From positions 1-15,442 of the forward strand of contig JAICKD010000012.1 of the NCBI GenBank assembly GCA_025928125.1: 15,442 bases of DNA, written 5' to 3'. Numbering within the stretch: position 1 is the first letter of the stretch; every line of letters begins with the position of its first letter. Position numbers and translations under genes: made by a program. This DNA comes from Ktedonobacterales bacterium. Its GTDB lineage: Bacteria; Chloroflexota; Ktedonobacteria; Ktedonobacterales; JADMIN01. The notes under the pieces were generated by a model that was not told the origin of the DNA, did no database searches, and was given only the letters and a program-made list of their open reading frames with translations. Shown one piece after another: positions 7,464-14,149 of this stretch.

Positions 7464-8393
7464 GTGCTGCTCATCTATTGCGCCGACCCGCTCCATCCAC
7501 GGCAGCCAGACAGCGCCTATGCGGAGGAAATCGCCACCGCCGAGGCTGTTGGGCTGGCATATGGGCTGATCTCCTACGAGGCGCTGGTGGATGACAATGA
7601 CACCGAAGCGGCGGTACGACGCATTCCAGAGCAGTCGCCGCAGGCCGCCGCTGTCTATCGCGGCTGGATGCTGCGCCCGGAGCAATATGCGCGGCTCTAC
7701 AACGCACTGGCGGCGCGTGGCGTGCTGCTCATCAATGATCCCGCTGCCTATCGCCACTGTCACTATCTACCAGAGTGGTATCCCCTGTTCGAGGGAGAGA
7801 CACCGCGCTCGGTCTGGCTTCATAGCGGCAATGAGCCATCGATGGACGAAATACATCAGGCATTACAGCCATTCGGCGCGCGGCCTGTCATCGTCAAAGA
7901 CTTCGTGAAGTCACGGAAACACGAGTGGGAGAGCGCCTGCTATATCCCTTCGGCGGCGGATGGCGAGGCGGTCGCGCGCGTGGTGCGGCGCTTTCTGGAG
8001 CTACAGGGCGACGACCTGAACGAAGGGCTGGTCTTCCGCGAGTTCGTCCCGCTAGAGCCGCTAGCGACCCACGCCAAAAGCGGCATGCCGCTCACCAAAG
8101 AGTGGCGCGTCTTCTTTCTGGACGGCGCGCCGATGCTGACGGCGGAATACTGGGAGACCGGCGACTACGGTAGCGTAGCGCCAACGCTCGCGCGCTTTGT
8201 CAAACTGGCCCAGCGCGTGCGCAGCCGCTTCTTTACGATGGATATCGCCCGCCAGACGAACGGCGACTGGACCGTTATCGAACTGGGAGATGGCCAGGTG
8301 GCGGGACTACCTGAGCGCGCGGACGTCCTTGCCTTTTACCAGGCGCTCCAGCACGGGATGGACAACGCTCATCACTCAGCGTCATCTACGTAG
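7464..8393 (+). CDS. ATP-grasp domain protein, R2K-clade (DUF4343-like)
   Basis: The product is 309 residues. The C-terminal two thirds carry ATP-grasp features: a lysine in VIVKDFVKSRKHEWE (about 147-161), an acidic and arginine block FREFVPLEP (about 197-205), KEWRVFFLDG (about 218-227) and a terminal VIELGDGQVAGLPE segment with metal-binding acidic residues. The pattern resembles the R2K clade related to CDC123, predicted to form amide-like bonds on peptides or proteins. That assignment is from memory. The N-terminal 100 or so residues look like an alpha/beta pre-ATP-grasp domain. GTG 7464 has GAGAGG 7 nt upstream; the nearby ATG (7457) is out of frame. The gene is the last of the plus-strand cluster and converges with the small minus-strand genes. 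Its substrate is unknown. Confidence 0.8.
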   Translation: MLLIYCADPLHPRQPDSAYAEEIATAEAVGLAYGLISYEALVDDNDTEAAVRRIPEQSPQAAAVYRGWMLRPEQYARLYNALAARGVLLINDPAAYRHCHYLPEWYPLFEGETPRSVWLHSGNEPSMDEIHQALQPFGARPVIVKDFVKSRKHEWESACYIPSAADGEAVARVVRRFLELQGDDLNEGLVFREFVPLEPLATHAKSGMPLTKEWRVFFLDGAPMLTAEYWETGDYGSVAPTLARFVKLAQRVRSRFFTMDIARQTNGDWTVIELGDGQVAGLPERADVLAFYQALQHGMDNAHHSASST

Positions 8394-8420
8394 CGACCAG
8401 CGCCAGGCATTTAGTTATGT

Positions 8421-8723
8421 CTATGGCACGTCGCGTCGCATGGTGATCGTGACGCTGACGAAATCGGTATACTTCCACTCGGTGCTGATTGCCCCATACT
8501 TGGCGGTATAGCGCACCCTGTCGTGAGAAGCGAGCACAAGGAAGCTGGTTGGCCCGTCTGGCTCCCATCCATCGCGGCTCGCGGCTGACACGTACTGCCG
8601 GATGATCGGGTCCGCTTTGACAGCCGCCGTGGGGTGCCACCATCCTTCATGACTTCTCGTTTGTACCGGTGTTATCCGGATGGCGAGCGGAATCGTCAAC
8701 TCCCTGTGCTCTATGTTCGCCAT
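8421..8723 (-). CDS. small hypothetical protein (100 aa)
   Basis: I do not recognise this protein. It is soluble and mixed alpha/beta, with a helix-plus-DGWEPDG turn near the middle followed by strand-like segments (FLVLASHDRVRY, VSVTITMRR). That layout recalls small DUF4177-like proteins, but the match is too weak to name. The start at 8723 is chosen because GAGGAG lies 9 nt upstream. The frame also opens at 8753, without a comparable site. It is convergent with the ATP-grasp gene (27-bp gap) and lies 66 bp downstream of another small minus-strand ORF, with which it may be co-transcribed. Confidence 0.6.
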   Translation of the reverse strand: MANIEHRELTIPLAIRITPVQTRSHEGWWHPTAAVKADPIIRQYVSAASRDGWEPDGPTSFLVLASHDRVRYTAKYGAISTEWKYTDFVSVTITMRRDVP

Positions 8724-8789
8724 CGCATACTGCTCCTCATAACGACAGGTCATCGCTGAACAGGCGATACCGCCATGAACGCTGGGTAA

Positions 8790-9158
8790 CTACGGCGCAA
8801 GGCGTATGGGGATCTCCCACAGGTCGTCGTCATCTATAGCCACGAATGCCGGGCGGCGCGCAACGGGCCTGTCCTCCTGGGCTGGGGTATCCTCCGTCTC
8901 AAGATCAGCATAAGCAGCCTGACGGCCCATTGGGGGATCTTCTGGCTCTTCTAGCTCATCGGTCTCAAGCCACACAGCTCTCATCGTTGCGCCTTCTTTC
9001 TCGTAGCTCACCCTGATCCTTGCCTTTCGCCTTTTCCTTATGCGTATGCACAAACCCCGCCACCAATGCCGCGCAGCCTCATAGAGCGCCGCACCGCTTG
9101 CGCCGCCACTGGGCAGCCCCAGCGCGGAAACGGCCGCTACACTATCACATGAAGTCAC
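8790..9158 (-). CDS. small hypothetical protein with basic stretch and acidic C-terminus
   Basis: This is a 122-residue frame from a GTG. A Gly/Ala-rich, mildly hydrophobic segment (about 10-27) leads to an aromatic and Arg/Lys-rich stretch (RHWWRGLCIRIRKRRKARIRV, split about 30-50) and a strongly acidic C-terminus. The first half faintly recalls the C-terminal part of effector-associated EACC1-type proteins; this is an impression only. The start is uncertain. GTG 9158 has no good ribosome binding site and the frame is open back to about 9253 without an ATG. An internal ATG at 8984 has GAAGG 7 nt upstream and would give a 64-residue acidic protein. It may be a truncated remnant of a longer gene. 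Confidence 0.4.
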   Translation of the reverse strand: MTSCDSVAAVSALGLPSGGASGAALYEAARHWWRGLCIRIRKRRKARIRVSYEKEGATMRAVWLETDELEEPEDPPMGRQAAYADLETEDTPAQEDRPVARRPAFVAIDDDDLWEIPIRLAP

Positions 9159-9285
9159 AAGGGGATAGCCGGTTACACCAGCCAGAGGTGAGGTTACAGG
9201 GCTAGTGTTGTTCCTAGCCTCAGGGAGAGGTAGCTGTTCGCGGACCCTCTGCTACCATGCGACGAAGAGGGTGGCGACAGCTGGG

Positions 9286-10014
9286 CTATTCCGCGTCAGC
9301 AGCTATGTAAGCGGTGTAGCCGGTCTCGTTATCCGCGATGAGCGCGCCCGACGGCAGGCGCCGTACCTCCGACGCCGTCGCCAAATCGCCGACCGCGCCG
9401 GAGATATTGCCCGCGAAGGCAAACCAGAGCCACGTCGCCCATTGCGGCCAGAGCGCAGTGATGACAACGCCAACGATGGTTAGCGCCACCAGCGGGGCCA
9501 GCGCGACCGCCATGTAGCCACGGCGCGTAAACACCTGGCCCGGCGCGGTACAATACGCCGCCCACGGCAGCCGCAGCCCGAAGCGCGGACGACCGCCGAG
9601 CAGCAGGATTGTCAGCGCGTGGACCGCCTCATGCAACGGCAGCATGATCGTGTAGGCGATGAGATTCGCGACCACCAGCAGAAATAGACGCACGAAGGTT
9701 GAGTCTGGCCCTGGAAGTGAGGCGACGCCGTGTATATCCCAAGCGATGATGTTCACAATGGCGAAGAATGCGCCGCCCGCGATGAGCAACGTCAGACTAT
9801 CCCGCGCGAGGCCCGGCAGCCGCGCGGGCGTCAGCAGGTCGGTCTGGGCGATGGTACGCAGATTGCCGGAGCGCAGAGCCGTCACAACGCGCCTGCGTCT
9901 GCGTCCGCGGAGCAGCAGACTCACCAGCCGCAAGCTACCGGGAGCATACACCGTATCAGAGGCATCGGACTTCTCGGATATGTCGGGCATGTTACCCTGC
10001 GGAGAAAAGCTCAC
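9286..10014 (-). CDS. DUF3267-like membrane protein, putative zinc metalloprotease
   Basis: The product is a 242-residue integral membrane protein. A basic cytoplasmic region with an RGRRRRR run (37-43) precedes about four hydrophobic segments (74-92, 107-127, 168-188, 192-210). A zinc-protease type HEAVH motif (128-132) lies at the end of the second. D210, in GAVGDL near the end of the fourth, is a candidate third ligand. This layout fits the DUF3267 family, predicted intramembrane or membrane-embedded metalloproteases distantly like site-2 proteases. Substrate and activity are not known. GTG 10014 has GAGGA 8 nt upstream; an ATG eight codons later lacks a good site. The gene starts 59 nt after the GNAT stop, so the two probably form an operon. 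Confidence 0.8.
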   Translation of the reverse strand: MSFSPQGNMPDISEKSDASDTVYAPGSLRLVSLLLRGRRRRRVVTALRSGNLRTIAQTDLLTPARLPGLARDSLTLLIAGGAFFAIVNIIAWDIHGVASLPGPDSTFVRLFLLVVANLIAYTIMLPLHEAVHALTILLLGGRPRFGLRLPWAAYCTAPGQVFTRRGYMAVALAPLVALTIVGVVITALWPQWATWLWFAFAGNISGAVGDLATASEVRRLPSGALIADNETGYTAYIAADAE

Positions 10015-10032
10015 GGGATCGGTCCTCTATTC

Positions 10033-10076
10033 CTGGCGAAATCGGCTCGTATTACTGGCGAAATTGGCTCGCGCTA
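10033..10076. repeat. tandem 22-bp direct repeat in GNAT/DUF3267 intergenic gap
   Basis: There are two adjacent 22-bp units beginning CTGGCGAAAT (10033-10054 and 10055-10076), identical at all but four positions. They fill most of the gap between the two minus-strand genes, and the second unit overlaps the stop codon of the acetyltransferase gene. Confidence 0.8.
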
Positions 10077-10850
10077 CCACGGGTTCCAGACCCACGTCTG
10101 TTCGTCCATCAGGGGCGCGAATCCGAGCTGGCGATAGAGCGCTTCCGCCGGATTGCCATGTTTGACGAACAAGCAGGATATCCAGCGGCCATTGTGCGCC
10201 AGATCGGCGATTGCGCGGTCGAGCAGCGCCGTCGCCACGCCATGTCGTCGGGCCTCCGCCACGGTGTAGACGCCAAGGATGGTTGGAATCTCCTCGAATA
10301 GGCTCACGTAGCACCCGCCGACGGCTCGCCCCTGAATCGCGGCGGCGTAATAGCGGCACCAGCCATGCTCGTGTTCGCGCCAACGCTCGCGCGCCCGCTG
10401 ACTGACCGCCGCCTCGGCGGGATGCTCTTCCTCGAAGAACGCCTGGCGGCTGCCATACTCGTATTGCCACATCGCCTGCTGTGTCTCGATAATCGAGGTG
10501 GTCACCATTGGATTATGCGGCGCGGATACAAATCCTTCATGGGCCATCAGCAGCAGATTCTCGTCCAGGCGGAAACCGACCGCGTGTAACGCCTGCGAGA
10601 GATTCCCCTCGCCCGGGCGCTCCGGCACGACAACCCACTGCGTCTCGATGCCACGCTGGCGCGCAAACCGCTGTACCTGGTCGATGGCGATAGCCTCACG
10701 CCCCGGACGAATGCTGGCGAAGGCGACCCGCAGGCGACCGGTCTCCTGGCGGAATCGGGCCGTACCCGCGCCCGCCCGGTCCGGCCCGACATCAGGATAG
10801 CGATGCATCCGCTGGGTGAGAACGCGCCGTTTGATATCCTCGATATCCAT
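10074..10850 (-). CDS. GNAT-family N-acetyltransferase
   Basis: The product is 258 residues from ATG 10850. The C-terminal half is a GNAT domain: ILGVYTVAEARRHGVATALL (about 191-210) contains the acetyl-CoA pyrophosphate-binding R-x-x-G-x-A motif. NPAEALYRQLGF (233-244) is the usual closing motif. The N-terminal half (about 40-110) also has GNAT-like strand and loop patterns and may be a degenerate tandem domain. The acceptor substrate cannot be inferred. The start is uncertain: the frame is open to a GTG at 10964 and an ATG at 10946, each with purine-rich sequence close by, but the extra residues are Arg-rich and atypical. It is likely the first gene of an operon with the DUF3267-like gene. 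Confidence 0.85.
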   Translation of the reverse strand: MDIEDIKRRVLTQRMHRYPDVGPDRAGAGTARFRQETGRLRVAFASIRPGREAIAIDQVQRFARQRGIETQWVVVPERPGEGNLSQALHAVGFRLDENLLLMAHEGFVSAPHNPMVTTSIIETQQAMWQYEYGSRQAFFEEEHPAEAAVSQRARERWREHEHGWCRYYAAAIQGRAVGGCYVSLFEEIPTILGVYTVAEARRHGVATALLDRAIADLAHNGRWISCLFVKHGNPAEALYRQLGFAPLMDEQTWVWNPW

Positions 10851-11052
10851 TCCTCGACCATCTCCGCGATACATTAGACGATAGGTAGAGTCGCCGATAA
10901 CGCGCGCCACAGCCCGCCGCGACGCATGCCGACGCGCGTAGATCATACTCCTGCACTCTAGCACATTTCCTCACCATCGCCTCCGTGTTGCTTCTGTAGC
11001 GGCTCATCCGACTCGCACCATCCGTACCAGGCGCACGCCATCTTTCCAGCAT

Positions 11053-11282
11053 ATGGGGCGACGCCAACTCGCGCTGCTGATTATCGGCCTCGAGTTGGGG
11101 CAGCTGCTGGCCGCGCTCGATCAGACCATCGTCGGCGCCGCGCCGCGCATCCTCTCCGACCTCAGCGACTTCTCGGTCTCTACCTGATCGCCACATTGCT
11201 GATCGCCGTGGGTTTCGCCGCTACGTTATTCCTGCGCGAGATCCCGCTCCGCAAGCGGCAAAAGGCTGGCGAGGCGGCCTGA
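11053..11282 (+). pseudogene. remnant of a DHA2-type MFS drug transporter
   Basis: From ATG 11053 the frame reads MGRRQLALLIIG, then LAALDQTIVGAAPRILSDL. This is the first transmembrane helix and motif LDxTIV typical of 14-TM DHA2 (EmrB/QacA-like) efflux pumps. The frame stops at 11187. In the next frame the sequence continues as GLYLIATLLIAVGFAATLFL, REIPLRKRQ and a stop at 11280-11282, which looks like the last helix and cytoplasmic tail of the same kind of protein. About 40 N-terminal and 35 C-terminal residues survive, joined with a frameshift; some 400-450 residues are missing. A large internal deletion followed by decay explains this best. Confidence 0.75.
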
Positions 11283-11449
11283 CATCGGCGCGCGGTCACA
11301 CTCGCCTCACAGTTAGCACAGACGGAGAGAAGCATCGCGGTGTCCTGTGGAGCATGCTGAAGCGCTGAGTGCTGAAAATTTCGGGGTATCTGTGGCTTCT
11401 ATGCCGCTGTCAGCACGTACAGAACACGCCTTTTCCGTCTTGTCAAGGG

Positions 11450-11478
11450 TTGACATATACAGTGCGAAATGTTATACC
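11450..11478 (+). promoter_or_regulatory. sigma70-like promoter
   Basis: A perfect TTGACA (11450-11455) is separated by 17 bp from TATACC (11473-11478). This is the best -35/-10 combination I found in the window. Transcription would start near 11485, just ahead of a perfect 8-bp stem and a well-formed ribosome binding site. Confidence 0.65.
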
Positions 11479-11499
11479 AGAAGTACCTCCGAGAGGGGT

Positions 11500-11522
11500 G
11501 ATTGAAGGCAACAACTTCAATC
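11500..11522 (+). promoter_or_regulatory. leader hairpin GATTGAAG / CTTCAATC
   Basis: A perfect 8-bp stem with a 7-nt loop (gcaacaa) lies about 15 nt after the predicted transcription start and about 20 nt before the ribosome binding site of the 18-codon ORF. It could stabilise the 5' end of the transcript or take part in regulation. There is no T-run after it, so it is not a terminator. Confidence 0.55.
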
Positions 11523-11557
11523 CAGTGGCTTGAGGAACTAGGGAAGGAGACTGAACT

Positions 11558-11614
11558 ATGTTCCCCATGAAGAAGCCGATTCGTGTGCTGTGCATGGTGT
11601 ATCAAGTTGACTAA
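11558..11614 (+). CDS. 18-codon ORF with strong ribosome binding site
   Basis: The predicted peptide is MFPMKKPIRVLCMVYQVD. GGAAGGAG lies 8 nt upstream of the ATG, and the whole unit follows a good promoter. Two readings are possible. It may be a genuine small or leader peptide. Alternatively KKPIRVLCMVYQVD may be the first beta strand of a deleted GT4-type glycosyltransferase, whose N-termini often read like KIRVLHVV. A GC-rich stem begins 5 nt after the stop. No family can be assigned from 18 residues. Confidence 0.4.
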   Translation: MFPMKKPIRVLCMVYQVD

Positions 11615-11618
11615 GATC

Positions 11619-11637
11619 GCCCGTCCACTGGGCGGGC
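11619..11637 (+). repeat. GC-rich hairpin immediately after the 18-codon ORF
   Basis: GCCCGTCC-ACT-GGGCGGGC forms an 8-bp stem with one G-T pair and a 3-nt loop. It is followed by ATGCAGGG rather than a T-run. That makes it a pause or structural element rather than a canonical terminator. Confidence 0.55.
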
Positions 11638-11759
11638 ATGCAGGGTCTACCGAGGTCTGATTCAAAACCCATGCAGGCCCAGGTAACTCTAGTTACAAGC
11701 GGGCGTGGAGTAGCGAACGTGCTTCGCAGGTTGCTCGCAGACTAACCGGTAGATCCGTC

Positions 11760-11822
11760 AAGTGGCGCTGAATGCGGACAGCAGTTTGCGTCATTACGCT
11801 TGCCAATGCGCCAGCGCCACTT
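11760..11822. repeat. 11-bp perfect inverted repeat enclosing 41 bp
   Basis: AAGTGGCGCTG (11760-11770) is matched by its exact reverse complement at 11812-11822. The interior carries a small GCGT-CATT-ACGC stem (11788-11799), and AATGCG occurs as a direct repeat just inside each arm. It could be a long RNA stem or a transposon-derived end. Confidence 0.65.
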
Positions 11823-11829
11823 AATATAT

Positions 11830-11865
11830 CGAGGACTGATCACACGGTCAGTCCTCGTTGTGTGT
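11830..11865 (+). terminator. terminator-like hairpin with possible pseudoknot
   Basis: CGAGGACTGA and TCAGTCCTCG form a perfect 10-bp stem with an 8-nt loop, followed by TTGTGTGT. The tail is only partly T-rich, so termination strength is uncertain. CACAC in the loop (11841-11845) can pair with GTGTG in the tail (11860-11864), which would form an H-type pseudoknot. Confidence 0.5.
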
Positions 11866-11918
11866 CCGGAGACGTTCCGACGGTTGATGCGGTTTCATAG
11901 TTGTGTGGGCCTGCGAGA

Positions 11919-12111
11919 CAGGCTGGCGGTTAAAACCGCGCCTGAACGGCTTGCGCTACGCTCCAGCCACGAAACCCGCCTGCGCGGGTTTCAATCCATT
12001 AGCCACCAGGTACACCGTGGGGTCAGGGTCAGTATCTGGGTAGTCCGCGCAGGCGGACTTCGTGGCCGCAGGCCATTCAGGCGCGACTTTAGTCGCCAGC
12101 CGCGCCTGCCC
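11919..12111. repeat. inverted hairpin element next to lepA (second repeat family)
   Basis: Two arms of about 70-74 bp are in inverted orientation. The left arm carries GCGGTT-AA-AACCGC (11926-11939) and GAAACCCGC-CTGC-GCGGGTTTC (11971-11992). The right arm, read in reverse complement, carries GCGACT-AA-AGTCGC (12083-12096) and AGTCCGC-CTGC-GCGGACT (12042-12059). Linker text is shared (CGCCTGAA, GCCACGAA). Stem bases differ in a paired, compensatory way while loops are kept. It contains no gene. The right arm ends 3 bp before the lepA stop codon and may also serve as the lepA terminator. Confidence 0.8.
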
Positions 12112-12114
12112 TAG

Positions 12115-13920
12115 TTACATATCCTCGTTGAGCGTGAGCACCGCCATGAACGCCTCCTGCGGAATCTCGACATTGCCCACCCGCTTCATGCGCTTCTTGC
12201 CCTCTTTCTGCTTCTCCAGCAGCTTTCGCTTGCGGGTGATGTCGCCGCCGTAACACTTCGCCAGCACATTCTTGCGCAGCGCCTTCACGGTCTCGCGGGC
12301 GATGATCTTGCTGCCGATGGCCGCCTGAATCGGCACCTCGAAAAGCTGGCGCGGGATCAGCTCTTTCAGCCGCTCCACCAGCATGCGGCCCCGGCCATTC
12401 GCCTCGTCTTTGTGCGTGATGAGCGAAAGCGCATCCACTGGCTGGCCGTTGACCAGAATATCCAGCTTGACCAGATCGGCGGCCTCGTAGCGCGCGAAGG
12501 TATAATCGAGCGAGGCGTAGCCCTGGGTGCGTGACTTCAGCTGATCGTAGAAGTCGATGATGAGATCGCTGAGCGGGATGAGATAGGTCAGGTGGACGCG
12601 GTCCTCTTCGATGTACTTCATATCCTTGAAGACGCCGTGCCGCGTCTGCACCAGGTCCATCAGCGTGCCGATGTAGCGGGCCGGGGTGAAGATCGAGATG
12701 TCCATCAGCGGCTCCTCGATCCGCGCGATTTCGGTCGGCGGCGGGAGCTCCGCCGGGTTATGGACCGTGACCACTTCACCATCGGTGCGCGCCACGACAT
12801 ATTCTACGCTCGGCGCCGTCGCCAGCAGGTTGAGATTGTATTCGCGCTCCAGCCGCTCCTGGATGATCTCCATATGCAGCAGCCCCAGGAAGCCGCAGCG
12901 GAAGCCGAAGCCCAACGCAATCGAGTTTTCCGGCTCGAAGACGAGCGAGGCGTCGTTGAGGCGCAGCCGTTCCAGCGCGTCACGCAGCAGTGGATAGTCG
13001 TCGCCATCCACCGGGAAGAGTCCCGCGAAGACCATCGGCTTGGCGGGTCGGTAGCCCGCCAGCGCCTCGGTGGCGGGGCGCGTCGCCAGCGTGATCGTAT
13101 CGCCCACCTGGCAGTCTTTCACATTCTTGAATCCCGTCGCGACATAGCCCACCTCTCCAGCGGAGAGCGATTTGGAGGCGACGAGGTTCGGGCTGAAGTA
13201 GCCCACCTCCAGCACCTCGGCGGAGCTATGCGTCTGCATCATCAGCAGCCGATCCGAGGCGGAGAGCCTGCCATCCACAACGCGGATATAGGCGATGACG
13301 CCCTTGTAGGCGTCGTATTTGGAATCGAAGACGAGCGCGCGCAGCGGCCGGTCATCCGCGCCACGCGGCGGCGGGACACGCTGCACCACCGCTTCGAGAA
13401 TATCCTGCGTGCCGATGCCCTCTTTGGCCGACGCCAGCACCACCTCTTCGCCCGGCAGGCCAATCACATCCTCGATCTCTTTGGTGACCTTTTCTGGCTC
13501 GGCGCTGGGCAGGTCGATCTTGTTGATGACGGGGATGAGCTCGAGGTTGGCCTCTAGCGCGAGATAGAGATTCGCCAGCGTCTGCGCCTCGATGCCCTGC
13601 GAGGCGTCCACCACCAGAATCGCGCCCTCGCACGCCGCCAGACTGCGCGAGACCTCGTACGTGAAGTCGACGTGTCCGGGGGTGTCGATCAGGTTCAACT
13701 CGTATTCCTGGCCATCTTTCGCGGCGTACGTCATGCGCACCGCCTGCGCCTTGATGGTGATGCCCTTCTCACGCTCGAGGTCCATCTGGTCGAGCACCTG
13801 TTCGGTCATCTCCCGCCGCGAGATGGCGCCGGTAAATTCCAGCAGCCGGTCCGCAAGGGTGGACTTGCCGTGGTCGATATGGGCGATGATACAGAAGTTG
13901 CGGATGTGGCTCTGGTCCAT
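12115..13920 (-). CDS. lepA: elongation factor 4 (LepA)
   Basis: LepA is a ribosome-associated translational GTPase, involved in back-translocation or ribosome biogenesis. The protein is 601 residues, the family length. The GTPase domain shows G1 AHIDHGKST (13-21), the switch I region around EKGITIKAQ, G3 DTPGHVDF (79-86) and G4 NKID (133-136). Later blocks include FRCGFLGLLHMEI and the typical LepA C-terminal domain, with AKCYGGDITRKRKLLEKQKE followed by KRVGNVEIPQEAF. The ATG at 13920 has only a distant AGGAT, so initiation may be weak. The gene is divergent from a GNAT gene. At its 3' end a palindromic element begins within 3 bp of the stop codon. Confidence 0.98.
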   Translation of the reverse strand: MDQSHIRNFCIIAHIDHGKSTLADRLLEFTGAISRREMTEQVLDQMDLEREKGITIKAQAVRMTYAAKDGQEYELNLIDTPGHVDFTYEVSRSLAACEGAILVVDASQGIEAQTLANLYLALEANLELIPVINKIDLPSAEPEKVTKEIEDVIGLPGEEVVLASAKEGIGTQDILEAVVQRVPPPRGADDRPLRALVFDSKYDAYKGVIAYIRVVDGRLSASDRLLMMQTHSSAEVLEVGYFSPNLVASKSLSAGEVGYVATGFKNVKDCQVGDTITLATRPATEALAGYRPAKPMVFAGLFPVDGDDYPLLRDALERLRLNDASLVFEPENSIALGFGFRCGFLGLLHMEIIQERLEREYNLNLLATAPSVEYVVARTDGEVVTVHNPAELPPPTEIARIEEPLMDISIFTPARYIGTLMDLVQTRHGVFKDMKYIEEDRVHLTYLIPLSDLIIDFYDQLKSRTQGYASLDYTFARYEAADLVKLDILVNGQPVDALSLITHKDEANGRGRMLVERLKELIPRQLFEVPIQAAIGSKIIARETVKALRKNVLAKCYGGDITRKRKLLEKQKEGKKRMKRVGNVEIPQEAFMAVLTLNEDM

Positions 13921-14149
13921 GCGTTACTCTATCCTGACCGGACTGCCGGGCGGGACAATCCCGACACAACCGGCGCACTCATCGTTGCTGGCCCGTGTGA
14001 GAGAGCCTACGCCATTATAACGCCTGAACTCCCCGTTCCGCACTATGCGCGCTATTTGCCGCGCGTGGCGCCTACCGATGCGATATGCTGTGCAAAGCAA
14101 AGCGCCATCGAAGAACCTCTGCCATAGAAAACAGGAGCTTACTCGCTAC

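Larger units (their letters stand above)
11283..12114. other. gene-poor region rich in hairpins, with one promoter and one tiny ORF
   Basis: There is no protein-coding gene of normal size in these roughly 830 bases. The first 165 bases show nothing recognisable. From 11450 there is a sigma70-like promoter, a leader hairpin, an 18-codon ORF, several further hairpins and a terminator-like stem ending near 11865. From 11919 to 12111 a separate inverted hairpin element abuts the 3' end of lepA. The individual parts are listed separately. Confidence 0.7.

Noticed and set aside
11971..12000. Sequence GCGGGTTTCAATCC resembling a tRNA T-arm
   Set aside because: No acceptor, D or anticodon arm fits around it; it is part of the inverted hairpin element.
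12592..13557. 321-residue plus-strand frame opposite lepA
   Set aside because: It is the complement of conserved LepA codons, rich in His/Arg/Asp as expected for an antisense shadow, and matches no family.
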